The translations under genes were made by a program, and so were the position numbers. Shown piece after piece: positions 45,760 through 55,260 of a stretch of DNA of 64,000 nucleotides. The notes under the pieces were generated by a model, which was not told the origin of the DNA, made no database searches, and saw nothing but the letters and a program-made list of their open reading frames with translations. The DNA is from Rhodocyclaceae bacterium. GTDB lineage: Bacteria > Pseudomonadota > Gammaproteobacteria > Burkholderiales > Rhodocyclaceae. Numbering within the stretch: the first letter of the stretch is position 1; each line of letters begins with the position of its first letter. Location of the stretch: contig NKXK01000024.1 in assembly GCA_004379165.1 (NCBI GenBank), positions 1 to 64,000 of the forward strand, in the 5' to 3' direction.

Positions 45760-47205
45760 TCAGCCACCGAACACCCGCCCCAGTTGATCAACCCCACCGG
45801 CAATCAGGCGCAACAGCGGCGCCGGCCAGATCCCCAGGACGAGAATCCCCAGCGCCAGCATCGCGGCTGCCCAGGTTTCCGTCCGCGTCATGTCATCGAT
45901 GGCCGGCCCCGTTCCGGGCAACGCCAGTCGGCTAACCACCCGCAGGCTGTAGGCTGCGCCGATCAGCATGGTGATCCCCGGCAGAACGATCCAGCCCCCC
46001 CAGCGCGGCCAGGCACCGACCAGTACATGCAGTTCGGCGATGAAGCCGCCGCTGCCCGGCATGCCGACCGCTGCCAGCAGACCGAAAGCGACAAAGAAAG
46101 CGAATCGCGGCGCCCGGCCCAGCAGCGAGCCGTAGTCGGCCAGATCGCGACTGTGCGCCCGCTGGTAGAGCAGACCGACCACCAGAAAGAGCATGCCGGC
46201 ACTCAGGCCATGCGCCACCATCTGCGTGACCGCACCATTGATGCCGGCGACGTTGAGCGTCGCGATCCCGAGCAGCACCACACCCATGTGCGAAATCGAC
46301 GAATAGGCGACCATCGCCTTCAAATCCTGCTGCCGCCAGGCGAGCATCGCGCCATAAAGCATGCTCATCAGCGCCAGCACCACCAGTGCCTGCTGCATGG
46401 CAAGGTAGGCATCGGGCAGCGTCGACGCCGCCCGCAACAGGCCGTAGGCGCCCATTTTCAGAAGCACACCGGAGAGGAGGATGGAGACCGGGCTCGGCGC
46501 CTCGACGTGGGCCAGCGGCAGCCAGCCATGCAGCGGCACCACCGGCATCTTGACGCCGAAACCGATAAACAAGCCGGCGAAGATCAGCAACTGCATCGCC
46601 AGTGGCAAACTGCGTCCGCCCTCGGCCATGTCGGCCATCGCAAAGCTGTGGCCGGGCGCCGCGTCATAAAGGAAGAGCAGCGCCACCAGCATGAACACCG
46701 AACCGCCCAGCGTATACAGAAAGAAATTGAGCGCCGCCTTCTGCCGGTTGGCACCACCGAGACGATCGATCAAGAAGAACAGCGGAATCAGCGTCGCTTC
46801 CCAGAACACGTAGAACAGCGACCAGTCGCGGGCGGTAAACACGCCGAACATCGCCGACTCAAGCAGCAACACCAGCACGAAATATAGTCTCGCCCCGGCC
46901 TGCATGCGCCGCGACACCATCACCGCGATCAGGGTCAGCAGTGCGGCGAGGATCACCATCGCCAGCGACAGGCCGTCGACGCCAAGCGAAAAATAGGAAC
47001 CGAGGCGAACATTCCACGCCCGGGTTTCGGCCATCTGGATGGCGGGTCCATAGGGATCGAAGGCGGCGACCAGCCAGCCAGCCCAGGCGACGGCAGCAAG
47101 CGCAAAGAGCATCGCCAGATGCCAGAGCGTCAACGTTCGCCACGCCGGCACGACCGCCAGCAAGCCGGCACCCACCACCGGCAAGAACACCAGCACCTTC
47201 AACAA
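45760..47205 (-). CDS. NuoM-like proton-antiporter subunit (first gene of the DAB operon)
   Basis: A 481-residue polytopic protein, the closest of the set to true NuoM: FYVFWEATLIPLFFLIDRLG carries the Glu, GFGVKMPVVPLHGWLPLAHVEAP the Lys and the signature loop, and SSISHMGVVLLG is also typical. The start is TTG at 47205, supported by GGAGGGTCCGGG just upstream; no ATG fits. It opens the operon and is followed by dabA after one base. It is divergent from the peroxiredoxin gene over 207 bases. Confidence 0.85.
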   Translation of the reverse strand: MLKVLVFLPVVGAGLLAVVPAWRTLTLWHLAMLFALAAVAWAGWLVAAFDPYGPAIQMAETRAWNVRLGSYFSLGVDGLSLAMVILAALLTLIAVMVSRRMQAGARLYFVLVLLLESAMFGVFTARDWSLFYVFWEATLIPLFFLIDRLGGANRQKAALNFFLYTLGGSVFMLVALLFLYDAAPGHSFAMADMAEGGRSLPLAMQLLIFAGLFIGFGVKMPVVPLHGWLPLAHVEAPSPVSILLSGVLLKMGAYGLLRAASTLPDAYLAMQQALVVLALMSMLYGAMLAWRQQDLKAMVAYSSISHMGVVLLGIATLNVAGINGAVTQMVAHGLSAGMLFLVVGLLYQRAHSRDLADYGSLLGRAPRFAFFVAFGLLAAVGMPGSGGFIAELHVLVGAWPRWGGWIVLPGITMLIGAAYSLRVVSRLALPGTGPAIDDMTRTETWAAAMLALGILVLGIWPAPLLRLIAGGVDQLGRVFGG

Positions 47206-47337
47206 CCCGGACCCTCCTCCGCGTGTCGCCCCCGATCATTCGGACGTTTTCGTCCCAGAATGGCGCGATTATGCCAGCGCCTTGGGCAATTCAAAGCACA
47301 AACTCAAGCACTGTCGCGCAGCGGCATGCCGTCTGGT

Positions 47338-47367
47338 TTGACTTTTCCCCGTCGGCTTGGGTAGATT
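47338..47367 (+). promoter_or_regulatory. Possible sigma-70 promoter of the peroxiredoxin gene
   Basis: TTGACT, 18 bases, TAGATT, 46 bases before the ATG. Spacing is slightly long. Confidence 0.4.
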
Positions 47368-47412
47368 AGATGTTTGCCCAACCTCAAAACCAATCACCAT
47401 AAGGAGTCCCGC

Positions 47413-48012
47413 ATGGCCGTTCTCGTTGGCAAGCAAGCCCCGGATTTCACCGCCACCGCCGTTTATGGCAACAACGAAATCAAGGAACTCAAGCTCTCCC
47501 AGTTCAAGGGCAAGCCGGTCGTTCTCTTCTTCTATCCGCTGGATTTCACTTTCGTCTGCCCGTCCGAGCTGATCGCCTTTGATCACCGCCTCGACGAATT
47601 CAAGCAGCGTGGCGTCGAAGTCATCGGCGTTTCCATCGACTCGCAGTTTACCCACCTTGCCTGGAAGAACACCGCCGTCAAGGAAGGCGGCATCGGCCAG
47701 GTCGGCTACCCGCTGGTCGCCGACATCAAGCACGACATCTGCCGTGCCTACGACGTTGAGCTCGAAGGCGCCGGCGTGGCGCTGCGTGGCTCCTTCCTCA
47801 TCGACAAGAACGGCGTGGTCATGCACCAGGTCGTCAACATGCTGCCGCTGGGCCGCAACATCGACGAAATGCTGCGCATGGTCGATGCCCTACAGTTCTT
47901 CGAAGAGCATGGCGAAGTCTGTCCGGCAGGCTGGAACAAGGGCAAGCCGGGCATGGTCGCCTCGACCGAAGGCGTTGCCGCCTATCTGGCCAAGAACGCC
48001 AAGAAGCTGTAA
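47413..48012 (+). CDS. 2-Cys peroxiredoxin (AhpC/Prx1 type)
   Basis: Reduces hydrogen peroxide and organic hydroperoxides in the cytoplasm. The 199-residue protein has the peroxidatic Cys49 in [13 protein letters not shown] and the resolving Cys170 in [15 protein letters not shown], the typical 2-Cys arrangement. The start at 47413 follows AAGGAG at ideal spacing. No AhpF gene follows and the gene ends in a strong terminator, so a thioredoxin-type reductant is more likely. It is sometimes annotated ahpC or tsaA. Confidence 0.95.
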   Translation: MAVLVGKQAPDFTATAVYGNNEIKELKLSQFKGKPVVLFFYPLDFTFVCPSELIAFDHRLDEFKQRGVEVIGVSIDSQFTHLAWKNTAVKEGGIGQVGYPLVADIKHDICRAYDVELEGAGVALRGSFLIDKNGVVMHQVVNMLPLGRNIDEMLRMVDALQFFEEHGEVCPAGWNKGKPGMVASTEGVAAYLAKNAKKL

Positions 48013-48043
48013 TTTTCGCCCGCCCGGCACGCTGGGAATTGGC

Positions 48044-48079
48044 AAAAAACCCGACCGCGAAAGCTGTCGGGTTTTTTTG
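48044..48079 (+). terminator. Intrinsic terminator after the peroxiredoxin gene
   Basis: AAAAACCCGAC / GTCGGGTTTTT stem with a 10-base loop and a seven-T run, 32 bases after the stop codon. Confidence 0.9.
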
Positions 48080-48100
48080 TGCACAAAAGGGAAAATTGGT

Positions 48101-48131
48101 ACTAGAATTTACCAGTTTTGAAATTTACTAG
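48101..48131. promoter_or_regulatory. Repeated ACYAG sites upstream of the HTH-receiver gene
   Basis: AATTTACCAG (48106-48115) and AATTTACTAG (48122-48131) form a direct repeat 16 bases apart, with another ACTAG at 48101-48105. The cluster ends eight bases before the start codon and is a candidate autoregulatory site. Confidence 0.45.
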
Positions 48132-48138
48132 AACGATC

Positions 48139-48720
48139 ATGACCGACATCGAATATCTCAGCACCCGTCAGGCCGCCCACCGTCTCGGCGTTTCTCTCGG
48201 CACCGTTCAGAACATGGTGGAAAGCGGTGCTCTGGAAGCCTGGAAGACCACCGGCGGCCATCGCCGGATCCCGGTCACCGCCGTCGAGGCGCTGCTCGCC
48301 CGACGCCGCCAGGGCGTGACCGGTGGCGACAGCAAGCGCATGGACATCCTCATTACCGAGGATGACGCCACGCTACAGATGTTGTTCCAGGTGACGATTG
48401 ACGGCTGGGAACTGCCGATCGACCTGCGGATCGCTAGCACCGGCTTCGACGGCCTGCTGCAGGTCGGCCAGAAAGTGCCGGACATCCTGATCGCCGACCT
48501 GATGATGCCGGGCATGGACGGTTTCGAAATGATCCGCCAGTTGCGCGCCAACCCGGCACTGAGCCGCATGGACATCATGGTCGTCAGCGCCATCGAACGG
48601 GACGAAATCCTCGCCCGCGGCCTGCCGCCGGATGTCACCATTTTCGGCAAGCCGATCCCCTTCCACGAAATCAAGGGCTTCGTCCTCGGGCGCATGGCAT
48701 CGCGCCAGCGCACCGCCTGA
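48139..48720 (+). CDS. MerR/excisionase-type HTH fused to a C-terminal receiver domain
   Basis: A 193-residue regulator with inverted domain order. Residues 1-55 are a winged helix of the excisionase/HTH_17 type (YLSTRQAAHRLGVSLGTVQN, TTGGHRRIP). Residues about 70-190 are a complete receiver: acidic pair in ITEDDAT, phosphoacceptor Asp in LIADLMMPGMDGFEM, Ser in VVSAIE and Lys in FGKPIPF. The ATG at 48139 is preferred over an upstream TTG, though no clear ribosome site is seen. No kinase gene adjoins, and a soluble chemoreceptor gene follows 116 bases later. Its DNA targets are unknown. Confidence 0.82.
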   Translation: MTDIEYLSTRQAAHRLGVSLGTVQNMVESGALEAWKTTGGHRRIPVTAVEALLARRRQGVTGGDSKRMDILITEDDATLQMLFQVTIDGWELPIDLRIASTGFDGLLQVGQKVPDILIADLMMPGMDGFEMIRQLRANPALSRMDIMVVSAIERDEILARGLPPDVTIFGKPIPFHEIKGFVLGRMASRQRTA

Positions 48721-48740
48721 GCGTCACAGTTTCACCACAC

Positions 48741-48772
48741 CAAAAAAACAGGGCAGCGCACGAACGCTGCCC
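48741..48772 (-). terminator. Terminator-like hairpin facing left between two plus-strand genes
   Basis: GGGCAGCG / CGCTGCCC with a 6-base loop. Read on the minus strand it is followed by TGTTTTTTT, but there is no T-run on the plus side. Confidence 0.5.
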
Positions 48773-48836
48773 AGACTACACATAACCTGAATTCCGCCCA
48801 CCCAGGTCGGAAACGACAACATCAGGAGACAACGTC

Positions 48837-50354
48837 ATGGGACTGTTCGGCAATAACGCCGCTTTCGACAAGATTGACCGCGACGTCAACGCGATCGCCG
48901 ACGGCAATGCCGACCTGGCGCATCCCGTCGGCGCACCTGGAAGCGATGCTGCCGGCCGGATTTCCGGCAACCTCAACCGCTTTTTTACCCGCGTCCGCAG
49001 TCTCATCGGTCACGCTCGCGAACGCAGTGTCAGCATCGCCGCCGATGCCGCCCGGATGAATCACCTCGTGCAGCTGACGGGCGATGCCGTCCGTCGCCAG
49101 GAATCGCTCGCTGCCGACGTCTTCGATTCCAGCAACCGCGTCAATCAGGCGGTCAGCGAGGTCGCGCTCAACTCCGATGCCATCCAGTCCTCGACACTGA
49201 ACAATCTCGATCTCGCACAACGTTCGCTGGAGCAGATGGAGACTGTCGCCTCGACGATGCGTTCAACCAACCAGCATATTGAGCACTTCTCGTCGACCGT
49301 CACCGAACTTCATACCAGCTCGATGAAAATCAACGAAATCGTTTCACTGATCAACGACATTTCCGACCAGACCAACCTGCTGGCGCTGAATGCCGCCATC
49401 GAAGCCGCCCGTGCCGGCGAAGCCGGCCGCGGTTTTGCCGTCGTCGCCGACGAAGTACGTAAACTGGCGGAAAAGGTCAAGAACGCCACGCAGGTCATCG
49501 GCCAGAACACGCAGTCGATGATCAATCTGGTTTCCGACACCTCAGCAAAGACCCAGACCATCGTTGGCGAAGTGACCCGCGCCAACGGCTACATCGAAAC
49601 CTCGGCGGCGGACCTGAATACCATGGTCGGCGATTTCAAGCGCACCACCGAGCAGCTATCGACCATCTCTTCGGCGATCCACAACCTGCGCGAAAGCAAC
49701 CAGTCGATTCATCGCGAGGTCGAGGAGATCCGCAATCACTCGGTCGACATTTCCGGGCGGATGAAGCAATGCCTGGATTCTGCAAAAACCTTGCGTGAAT
49801 CGACCGAGGATTTGCAATGCACGCTAGCCGATTTCCGCACCGGCAGCAGCATGTTCGATACCCTGCACGACCGCTGTACCGGCTTCCGCGACCAGGTCGC
49901 TGCCGTACTGCAGCGACTGGCCGACCGCGGCGTCAACATTTTCGACCAAGCATACAAGGACATCCCCGGCTCAAACCCCAAGCGCTACACGACGGCTTAC
50001 GACAGCCAGTGCGATGGCGAACTGACCAAGCTCTACGACGATCTGCTGCGCGACGTGAATGGCCTGACCTATTCGCTGGCGGTGGACAACAACGGCTATG
50101 CGCCAGCGCACAACAGCCAGTTCTCCAACCCGCCGACCGGCAACCCCGAGGTCGACCTGGGGAAATGCCGCCACAAGCGCATCTTCAACGATCCGGTGGG
50201 ACTCAAGCTGGCGAAAAACCAGAAATCCTCGCTGTTCCAGACCTACGTCCGCGATACCGGCGAGATTCTCAACGACCTTTCGATGCCGATCATGATCAAC
50301 GGCCGCCATTGGGGCGCCGTGCGCATCGGCTTCAAGACCGATCTCGTCCTCTAA
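48837..50354 (+). CDS. Soluble methyl-accepting chemotaxis protein with C-terminal sensory domain
   Basis: A 505-residue receptor without signal peptide or membrane helices. The signalling tip is clear ([40 protein letters not shown], near residues 167-210) inside a long coiled coil from about 50 to 330. The C-terminal 150 residues ([39 protein letters not shown]) resemble a cytoplasmic Cache/PAS-like sensor found at the end of many beta-proteobacterial receptors. Start ATG at 48837 with CAGGAG upstream. No che genes adjoin. Confidence 0.9.
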   Translation: MGLFGNNAAFDKIDRDVNAIADGNADLAHPVGAPGSDAAGRISGNLNRFFTRVRSLIGHARERSVSIAADAARMNHLVQLTGDAVRRQESLAADVFDSSNRVNQAVSEVALNSDAIQSSTLNNLDLAQRSLEQMETVASTMRSTNQHIEHFSSTVTELHTSSMKINEIVSLINDISDQTNLLALNAAIEAARAGEAGRGFAVVADEVRKLAEKVKNATQVIGQNTQSMINLVSDTSAKTQTIVGEVTRANGYIETSAADLNTMVGDFKRTTEQLSTISSAIHNLRESNQSIHREVEEIRNHSVDISGRMKQCLDSAKTLRESTEDLQCTLADFRTGSSMFDTLHDRCTGFRDQVAAVLQRLADRGVNIFDQAYKDIPGSNPKRYTTAYDSQCDGELTKLYDDLLRDVNGLTYSLAVDNNGYAPAHNSQFSNPPTGNPEVDLGKCRHKRIFNDPVGLKLAKNQKSSLFQTYVRDTGEILNDLSMPIMINGRHWGAVRIGFKTDLVL

Positions 50355-50384
50355 TCGGCGGCGCGATCGCCGCTCAGACCGCGG

Positions 50385-50858
50385 TCAGCGCGCAAACAGC
50401 CCGGTCAGGTTGGCCAGATAGGCAGCCACGGCCGGCGACCCCTCTGTTGGCGCCCAAGGCGCCTTTTCGTCATCGGCCAGCGGCACGTACGGCCCGGCCT
50501 TGGCCTCGAAAAACACCGTCCCGGGCTCAAGCGCCAGCACCGAGTGGAAAACGCCATGCGGGATATCGATGCCGCACAAGTCACCCGCCGGCGTCAGCAC
50601 GATGCTGCGGACAACCCGGTTTTCTGCCGAAAACAGCACCACGCCCAGGCGCCCGCGCAGGCAGACGATAGTTTCATCCTTGTTCGGATCGAGATGGCGA
50701 TGTGGTACGACGTACGAGTCCGGCTCGATGGCATTGAGCAGGCGGTGGCCGGGATAGTCATCGCGCGGATGGAAATTCAGGTTCTTTCGTCGTCGCGGCG
50801 ACTGTGCTGCCTCTTCCGACAAAGCTGCCAGCAGCGACTGAGTGATCAGCGTCGTCAC
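50385..50858 (-). CDS. WbuC-type cupin metalloprotein
   Basis: A 157-residue cupin of the WbuC family, known from O-antigen loci. VVPHRHLDPNKDETIVCLRG carries the His-His-Glu metal ligands of the first cupin motif and GIDIPHGVFHSVLALEPGT the second motif His. The start overlaps the dnaE stop by four bases (ATGA). No sugar genes are near, so its job here is unclear. It is convergent with the chemoreceptor gene. Confidence 0.85.
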   Translation of the reverse strand: MTTLITQSLLAALSEEAAQSPRRRKNLNFHPRDDYPGHRLLNAIEPDSYVVPHRHLDPNKDETIVCLRGRLGVVLFSAENRVVRSIVLTPAGDLCGIDIPHGVFHSVLALEPGTVFFEAKAGPYVPLADDEKAPWAPTEGSPAVAAYLANLTGLFAR

Positions 50859-53800
50859 TGATATACCACTTCCACGTTTTCCGGCTTAAGCCAGCCGCTC
50901 AGGGCCTCGAGCAAGGCATCGTCCAGCCGTACTCGAGCCGCCTCGCCGAGGATCAGCTCGCATTCAGCCTCGGCATTGCGGTAGCGGACGCGCACCGCCG
51001 CCGGCCCCGGCGCGAAAGGAGTCAGCAGCGATTTCAGCTTGTGGGCGTCGGAATCGCCATTCATCCTGAGCATCAGATGCTTGGCAAAACGCGCCCGTGC
51101 CTCGCCCAGCGTCATCAGTTTGTCCGCCACCACGCGATTGCCACCGGAAAAGTCGTCGTAACTGACCTTGCCCTCGACCACCAGCACCTCGTCAGTGTTG
51201 ATCTTGTTGCGCTCGGCCTCGAACAACTCGTTGAAGACTGACACCTCGACCATGGCCGTGCCGTCATCGATCTGCACAAAGAGCATCTTGCCGCGGCGGG
51301 TCATCTGCGTGCGCACGCCGACCACCACGCCGGCAATTGCCGTCATTTCCTTGGCCGGCTCCAGCCGGTTGAGCGGCCGGCGGATGAAGCGCGACAACTC
51401 CTTCTTGCAGGTGTTGTACGGGTGGCCGGAGAAGAAGAAGCCGAGGGCCGTCTTCTCCTCCATCAGCTGCGTCTTTTCGTCCCAGGGGCGAACACTGAGG
51501 TATTCCGGCGCGTGCTCGTCGGCCACATCACCGATATCGAACAGGCTGCTCTGCATCGCATTGCGTTCCGCCTGCTCGGCAAACTCCATGGCAATACCCA
51601 CCGAGGCCAGCAGCGTATGGCGGTCAGGCAGCGTGGCACCGGCGCGTGGTGGCGCGATGCTGTCGAAGGCGCCGGCACGAATCAGTGCCTCGATCGTGCG
51701 GCGGTTGACCATCCGCTTGTCGCAGCGCTGACAGAAATCGAAGAGATCCTTGTATGGCCCGCCGGCCTCGCGGGCGCGCAGGATTTCATTCACTGCCTGC
51801 TCGCCGGTGCCCTTGACCGCCCCCAGCCCGAAGCGGATGGTTTCGCGGTCGACCGGCTCGAAGCGGTACTGCGAGGCATTCACGTCCGGCCCGAGCACCT
51901 TCACCTTGTTGGCAATGGTGTCCTCGTAGAAGATCTTCACCGTGTCGGTGTTGTCCATGTCGGACGACATCGTCGCCGCCATGAAGGCCGCGCAGTGGTA
52001 ACGCTTGAGCCAGGCCGTGTGATAGGTGACCACAGCATAAGCGGCGGTGTGCGACTTGTTGAAGCCGTACTCCGCGAACTTGGTCATCAGGTCGAACAGC
52101 TGCTCGGCCAGCGCCGGATCGTAGCCACGTTCCTTGGCACCGGCGGCGATGGTCTCGCGGTGCTTGGCCATTTCTTCAGGCTTTTTCTTGCCCATCGCCC
52201 GGCGCAGCATGTCGGCACCACCGAGCGTGTAGCCGCCGATGATCTGCGAAATCTGCATCACCTGTTCCTGATACACGATGACGCCGTAGGTCGGCGACAG
52301 GCAGGCAGTGAGGTCGGGGTGGAAATAGTCGATCTTCTGCTGGCCCTTTTTCCGCAGGATGAAGTCGTCCACCATGCCTGACCCCAGAGGGCCGGGACGA
52401 TAGAGCGCCAGCACAGCGATGATGTCTTCGAAACGGTCGGGCGCCAGCTTCTTCAGCAGCTTCTTCATGCCCTCCGATTCGACCTGGAAGATCGCCGTCG
52501 TATTGGCGTCCTTCAGGATCTGGTAAGCACCGGGATCATCGAAGCCAAGCGACATCAGATCCAGCTTCTCGCCGGTCATCCGCTCGATGTACTTGAGCGC
52601 CAGTTCGATAATCGTCAGGTTGCGCAGGCCGAGGAAGTCGAACTTCACCAGACCGGCCTTCTCGACGTCGTCCTTGTCGAACTGCGACACCGGCGAGGCA
52701 TCGGCACCCGTCGCCTGATAGATCGGGCAGAAGTCGGTAATCTTGCCCGGTGCAATCAGCACGCCGCCAGCGTGCATGCCGACGTTACGGGTCAGATCCT
52801 CAAGGCGGCTGGCCAGATCGAAGAGTTCGCGGATGGTTTCGCCATCGCCGTCGCCTTCCATCATTTCCTTGAGTTGCGGCTCCTGCTCCAGCGCCTCGGC
52901 CAGCGACACCGGCTTGTTCTGGACGATGGGAATCAACTTGGAAATACGGTCGCACATCGAATACGGCAGACCGAAGACGCGGCCGACGTCGCGGATCACC
53001 GCCTTCGACGACATCGTACCGAAGGTGGCAATCTGCGACACCGCCTGCGCGCCATAGTGTTCGCGGACGTACTCGATCACCCGCCAGCGGTTGTCCTGGC
53101 AGAAGTCGATATCGAAGTCGGGCATCGACACCCGCTCCGGATTCAGGAAGCGCTCGAACAGCAGGGCGTAAGCGAGCGGGTCGAGGTCGGTGATGCGCAG
53201 CGAGTAAGCGACCAGCGAACCGGCGCCGGAACCCCGGCCGGGGCCGACCGGCACACCGTTCTGTTTGCCCCAGTTGATGAAGTCGGCAACGATCAGGAAG
53301 TAGCCCGGGAAGCCCATCTGCAGGATGGTCTTGCACTCGAACTCGAGACGCTCGTCGTACTCCGGCCGGCGCTGGGCGCGCACTTCCGGATCGGGGTAGA
53401 GCTCGGCCAGACGGACTTCCAGGCCGCGCTTGGCCTCGGCAACCAGGAAATCGTCGAGCGTCATGCCCTCCGGCGTCGGGAAGTCAGGCAGGAAGTTCTT
53501 GCCCAGCGTCATTTCGATATTGCAACGACGGGCAATTTCCAGCGTGTTCTCAAGGGCTTCCGGCAGATCGGCAAAGAGTCCCGCCATCTCGTCCTGCGTC
53601 TTGAAATATTGCTCCTCGGTGTAGATCTTCGGCCGGCGGCTGTCGCCGAGCACATAGCCTTCGGCGATGCAGATCCGCGCCTCGTGCGCCCGGAAATCGT
53701 CGCGCTTCATGAACTGCACCGGATGCGTCGCCACCAGCGGCAAACCCAGCTCGCCGGCGAGGTCGGCCGTCTGCTGGACAATCGCCTCCTGCTGCGCCTG

Positions 53801-54325
53801 CCCGTAACGCTGGACTTCAAGATAGAAAGCGCCGGGAAAAATCGCCTCCCAAGCCTTGGCACGCTCGCCGGCCAGATCGAAATTGCCGTTGAGCAGGGCT
53901 TCGCCGACATCACCCAGATGCGCGCCGGAGAGCGCAATCAGGCCGTCACAACCGATCTCGGTAAACCATTCACGGCGGATCTCGGCGCGGTCACGCCGCC
54001 CCTCTACTGTATAGGCCCGAGTCAGCAGCTCGCACAGCTGCCGGTAGCCCTGGCGATTGCGCACCAGCAGCAGCAAGCGGCAAGCATCCTCCGGGGACTC
54101 CGCGTTGGCGATCCAGACATCGGCGCCGGCAATCGGCTTGACCCCCTTGCCACGCGCACCGGTGTAAAACTTGACCAGCCCGAAGAGGTTGCCAAGATCA
54201 GTCAATGCCAACGCCGGCATGCCATCGCCGGCGGCACGCCTGACGGCATCGCCGATGCGGACGATGCCATCGGTAACGGAATATTCGGAATGGAGGCGGA
54301 GATGGACAAAGCGAGGAGAAGTCAT
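50855..54325 (-). CDS. dnaE: DNA polymerase III alpha subunit
   Basis: Replicative polymerase catalytic subunit. The 1156-residue protein has the PHP domain at the N-terminus (FVHLRLHSEYSVTDGIV), the polymerase core with GPGRGSGAGSLVAYSL and the catalytic aspartates of MPDFDIDFCQDNRW, KSHTAAYAVVTYHTAWLK, a helix-hairpin-helix region, and an OB-fold (VRTQMTRRGKMLFVQIDDGT). Length and order match E. coli DnaE (1160). It is not beside lpxB/rnhB as in enterobacteria. It is translationally coupled to a downstream cupin gene. Confidence 0.98.
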   Translation of the reverse strand: MTSPRFVHLRLHSEYSVTDGIVRIGDAVRRAAGDGMPALALTDLGNLFGLVKFYTGARGKGVKPIAGADVWIANAESPEDACRLLLLVRNRQGYRQLCELLTRAYTVEGRRDRAEIRREWFTEIGCDGLIALSGAHLGDVGEALLNGNFDLAGERAKAWEAIFPGAFYLEVQRYGQAQQEAIVQQTADLAGELGLPLVATHPVQFMKRDDFRAHEARICIAEGYVLGDSRRPKIYTEEQYFKTQDEMAGLFADLPEALENTLEIARRCNIEMTLGKNFLPDFPTPEGMTLDDFLVAEAKRGLEVRLAELYPDPEVRAQRRPEYDERLEFECKTILQMGFPGYFLIVADFINWGKQNGVPVGPGRGSGAGSLVAYSLRITDLDPLAYALLFERFLNPERVSMPDFDIDFCQDNRWRVIEYVREHYGAQAVSQIATFGTMSSKAVIRDVGRVFGLPYSMCDRISKLIPIVQNKPVSLAEALEQEPQLKEMMEGDGDGETIRELFDLASRLEDLTRNVGMHAGGVLIAPGKITDFCPIYQATGADASPVSQFDKDDVEKAGLVKFDFLGLRNLTIIELALKYIERMTGEKLDLMSLGFDDPGAYQILKDANTTAIFQVESEGMKKLLKKLAPDRFEDIIAVLALYRPGPLGSGMVDDFILRKKGQQKIDYFHPDLTACLSPTYGVIVYQEQVMQISQIIGGYTLGGADMLRRAMGKKKPEEMAKHRETIAAGAKERGYDPALAEQLFDLMTKFAEYGFNKSHTAAYAVVTYHTAWLKRYHCAAFMAATMSSDMDNTDTVKIFYEDTIANKVKVLGPDVNASQYRFEPVDRETIRFGLGAVKGTGEQAVNEILRAREAGGPYKDLFDFCQRCDKRMVNRRTIEALIRAGAFDSIAPPRAGATLPDRHTLLASVGIAMEFAEQAERNAMQSSLFDIGDVADEHAPEYLSVRPWDEKTQLMEEKTALGFFFSGHPYNTCKKELSRFIRRPLNRLEPAKEMTAIAGVVVGVRTQMTRRGKMLFVQIDDGTAMVEVSVFNELFEAERNKINTDEVLVVEGKVSYDDFSGGNRVVADKLMTLGEARARFAKHLMLRMNGDSDAHKLKSLLTPFAPGPAAVRVRYRNAEAECELILGEAARVRLDDALLEALSGWLKPENVEVVYQ

Positions 54326-54411
54326 GGCCGCAATTTTACCGCGCCACGGATGACATACCGAACCCGCATCGGCTAGATTAGCGCTTTCGAATAAAAAGCT
54401 AGGAGACCAGC

Positions 54412-55200
54412 ATGCAGCACGACGACGCCCTTGTCCTTCGTCAGGATCGCGAAGACGGCCTGACTACCCTGACCCTCAACCGGCCGAACGCCTTCAATTC
54501 GCTGTCGAAAGACCTGCTGACGGCACTGCAGGCCGAACTCGACGGCATCGCTGCCAGCGAAACGGTGCGCGTCGTGGTGATAGCCGGCGCCGGCAAGGCC
54601 TTCTGTTCCGGGCATGACCTCAAGGAAATGCGCGCCAATCACAGTAAGGACTACATGCAGGCATTGTTCCGCCAGTGCGGCGAGCTGATGTTGACCATCA
54701 CCCGCATGCCGCAGCCTGTCATTGCCCGCGTGCATGGCATTGCCACCGCCGCCGGCTGCCAGCTGGTGTCGATGTGCGATCTGGCCGTCGCTGCAGACGT
54801 ATCGAAATTCGCCGTTTCCGGCATCAATGTCGGGCTGTTCTGCTCGACGCCGGCCGTTGGTCTGGCGCGCAATCTCGGTCGCAAGGCGGCGCTGGAGATG
54901 CTGCTCACCGGCGACTTCATCGACGCCATGGAAGCCAAGGCCAAAGGGCTGGTCAATCGCGTCGTCCCGCTCGACGCGCTGGATGCGGAAGTCGAGCGCC
55001 TCGCCGGCAGCATCCTCGCCAAGAGCGGGGTCGCCATCCGCACCGGCAAGGGCATGTTCTACAAGCAGCTGGAACTGGGACTGGTCGAGGCCTACGACTA
55101 CGCCGCCGAAGTCATGGCCTGCAACATGATGAGCGAGGATGCCGGCGAAGGCATCGACGCCTTCATGCAGAAACGCAAGCCGAACTACAGCGGACGCTGA
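54412..55200 (+). CDS. Enoyl-CoA hydratase/isomerase family protein
   Basis: A 262-residue crotonase-fold enzyme. The oxyanion hole is formed by AFCSGHDLKEM and GIATAAGCQLVSMCDLAVA. The catalytic Glu pair usual in hydratases is not intact (ISGINVGLFCSTPAVGL-like segment), as in the ECHDC3 branch, so activity may differ from plain hydration. Start ATG after AGGAGACCAGC. It is divergent from dnaE and stands alone, with no other fatty-acid genes nearby. Confidence 0.87.
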   Translation: MQHDDALVLRQDREDGLTTLTLNRPNAFNSLSKDLLTALQAELDGIAASETVRVVVIAGAGKAFCSGHDLKEMRANHSKDYMQALFRQCGELMLTITRMPQPVIARVHGIATAAGCQLVSMCDLAVAADVSKFAVSGINVGLFCSTPAVGLARNLGRKAALEMLLTGDFIDAMEAKAKGLVNRVVPLDALDAEVERLAGSILAKSGVAIRTGKGMFYKQLELGLVEAYDYAAEVMACNMMSEDAGEGIDAFMQKRKPNYSGR

Positions 55201-55260
55201 CCGCTGCCGGCGGCAAGCGGGCGAGGGTCGCGGGGCCGAAGCGGGGTAGAATTCGCCCCC

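Noticed and set aside
38271..47205. Complex I (nuo) or Mrp antiporter operon
   Set aside because: There are no hydrophilic nuo subunits and no mrpE/F/G genes, while DabA with its zinc ligands is present in the middle of the operon.
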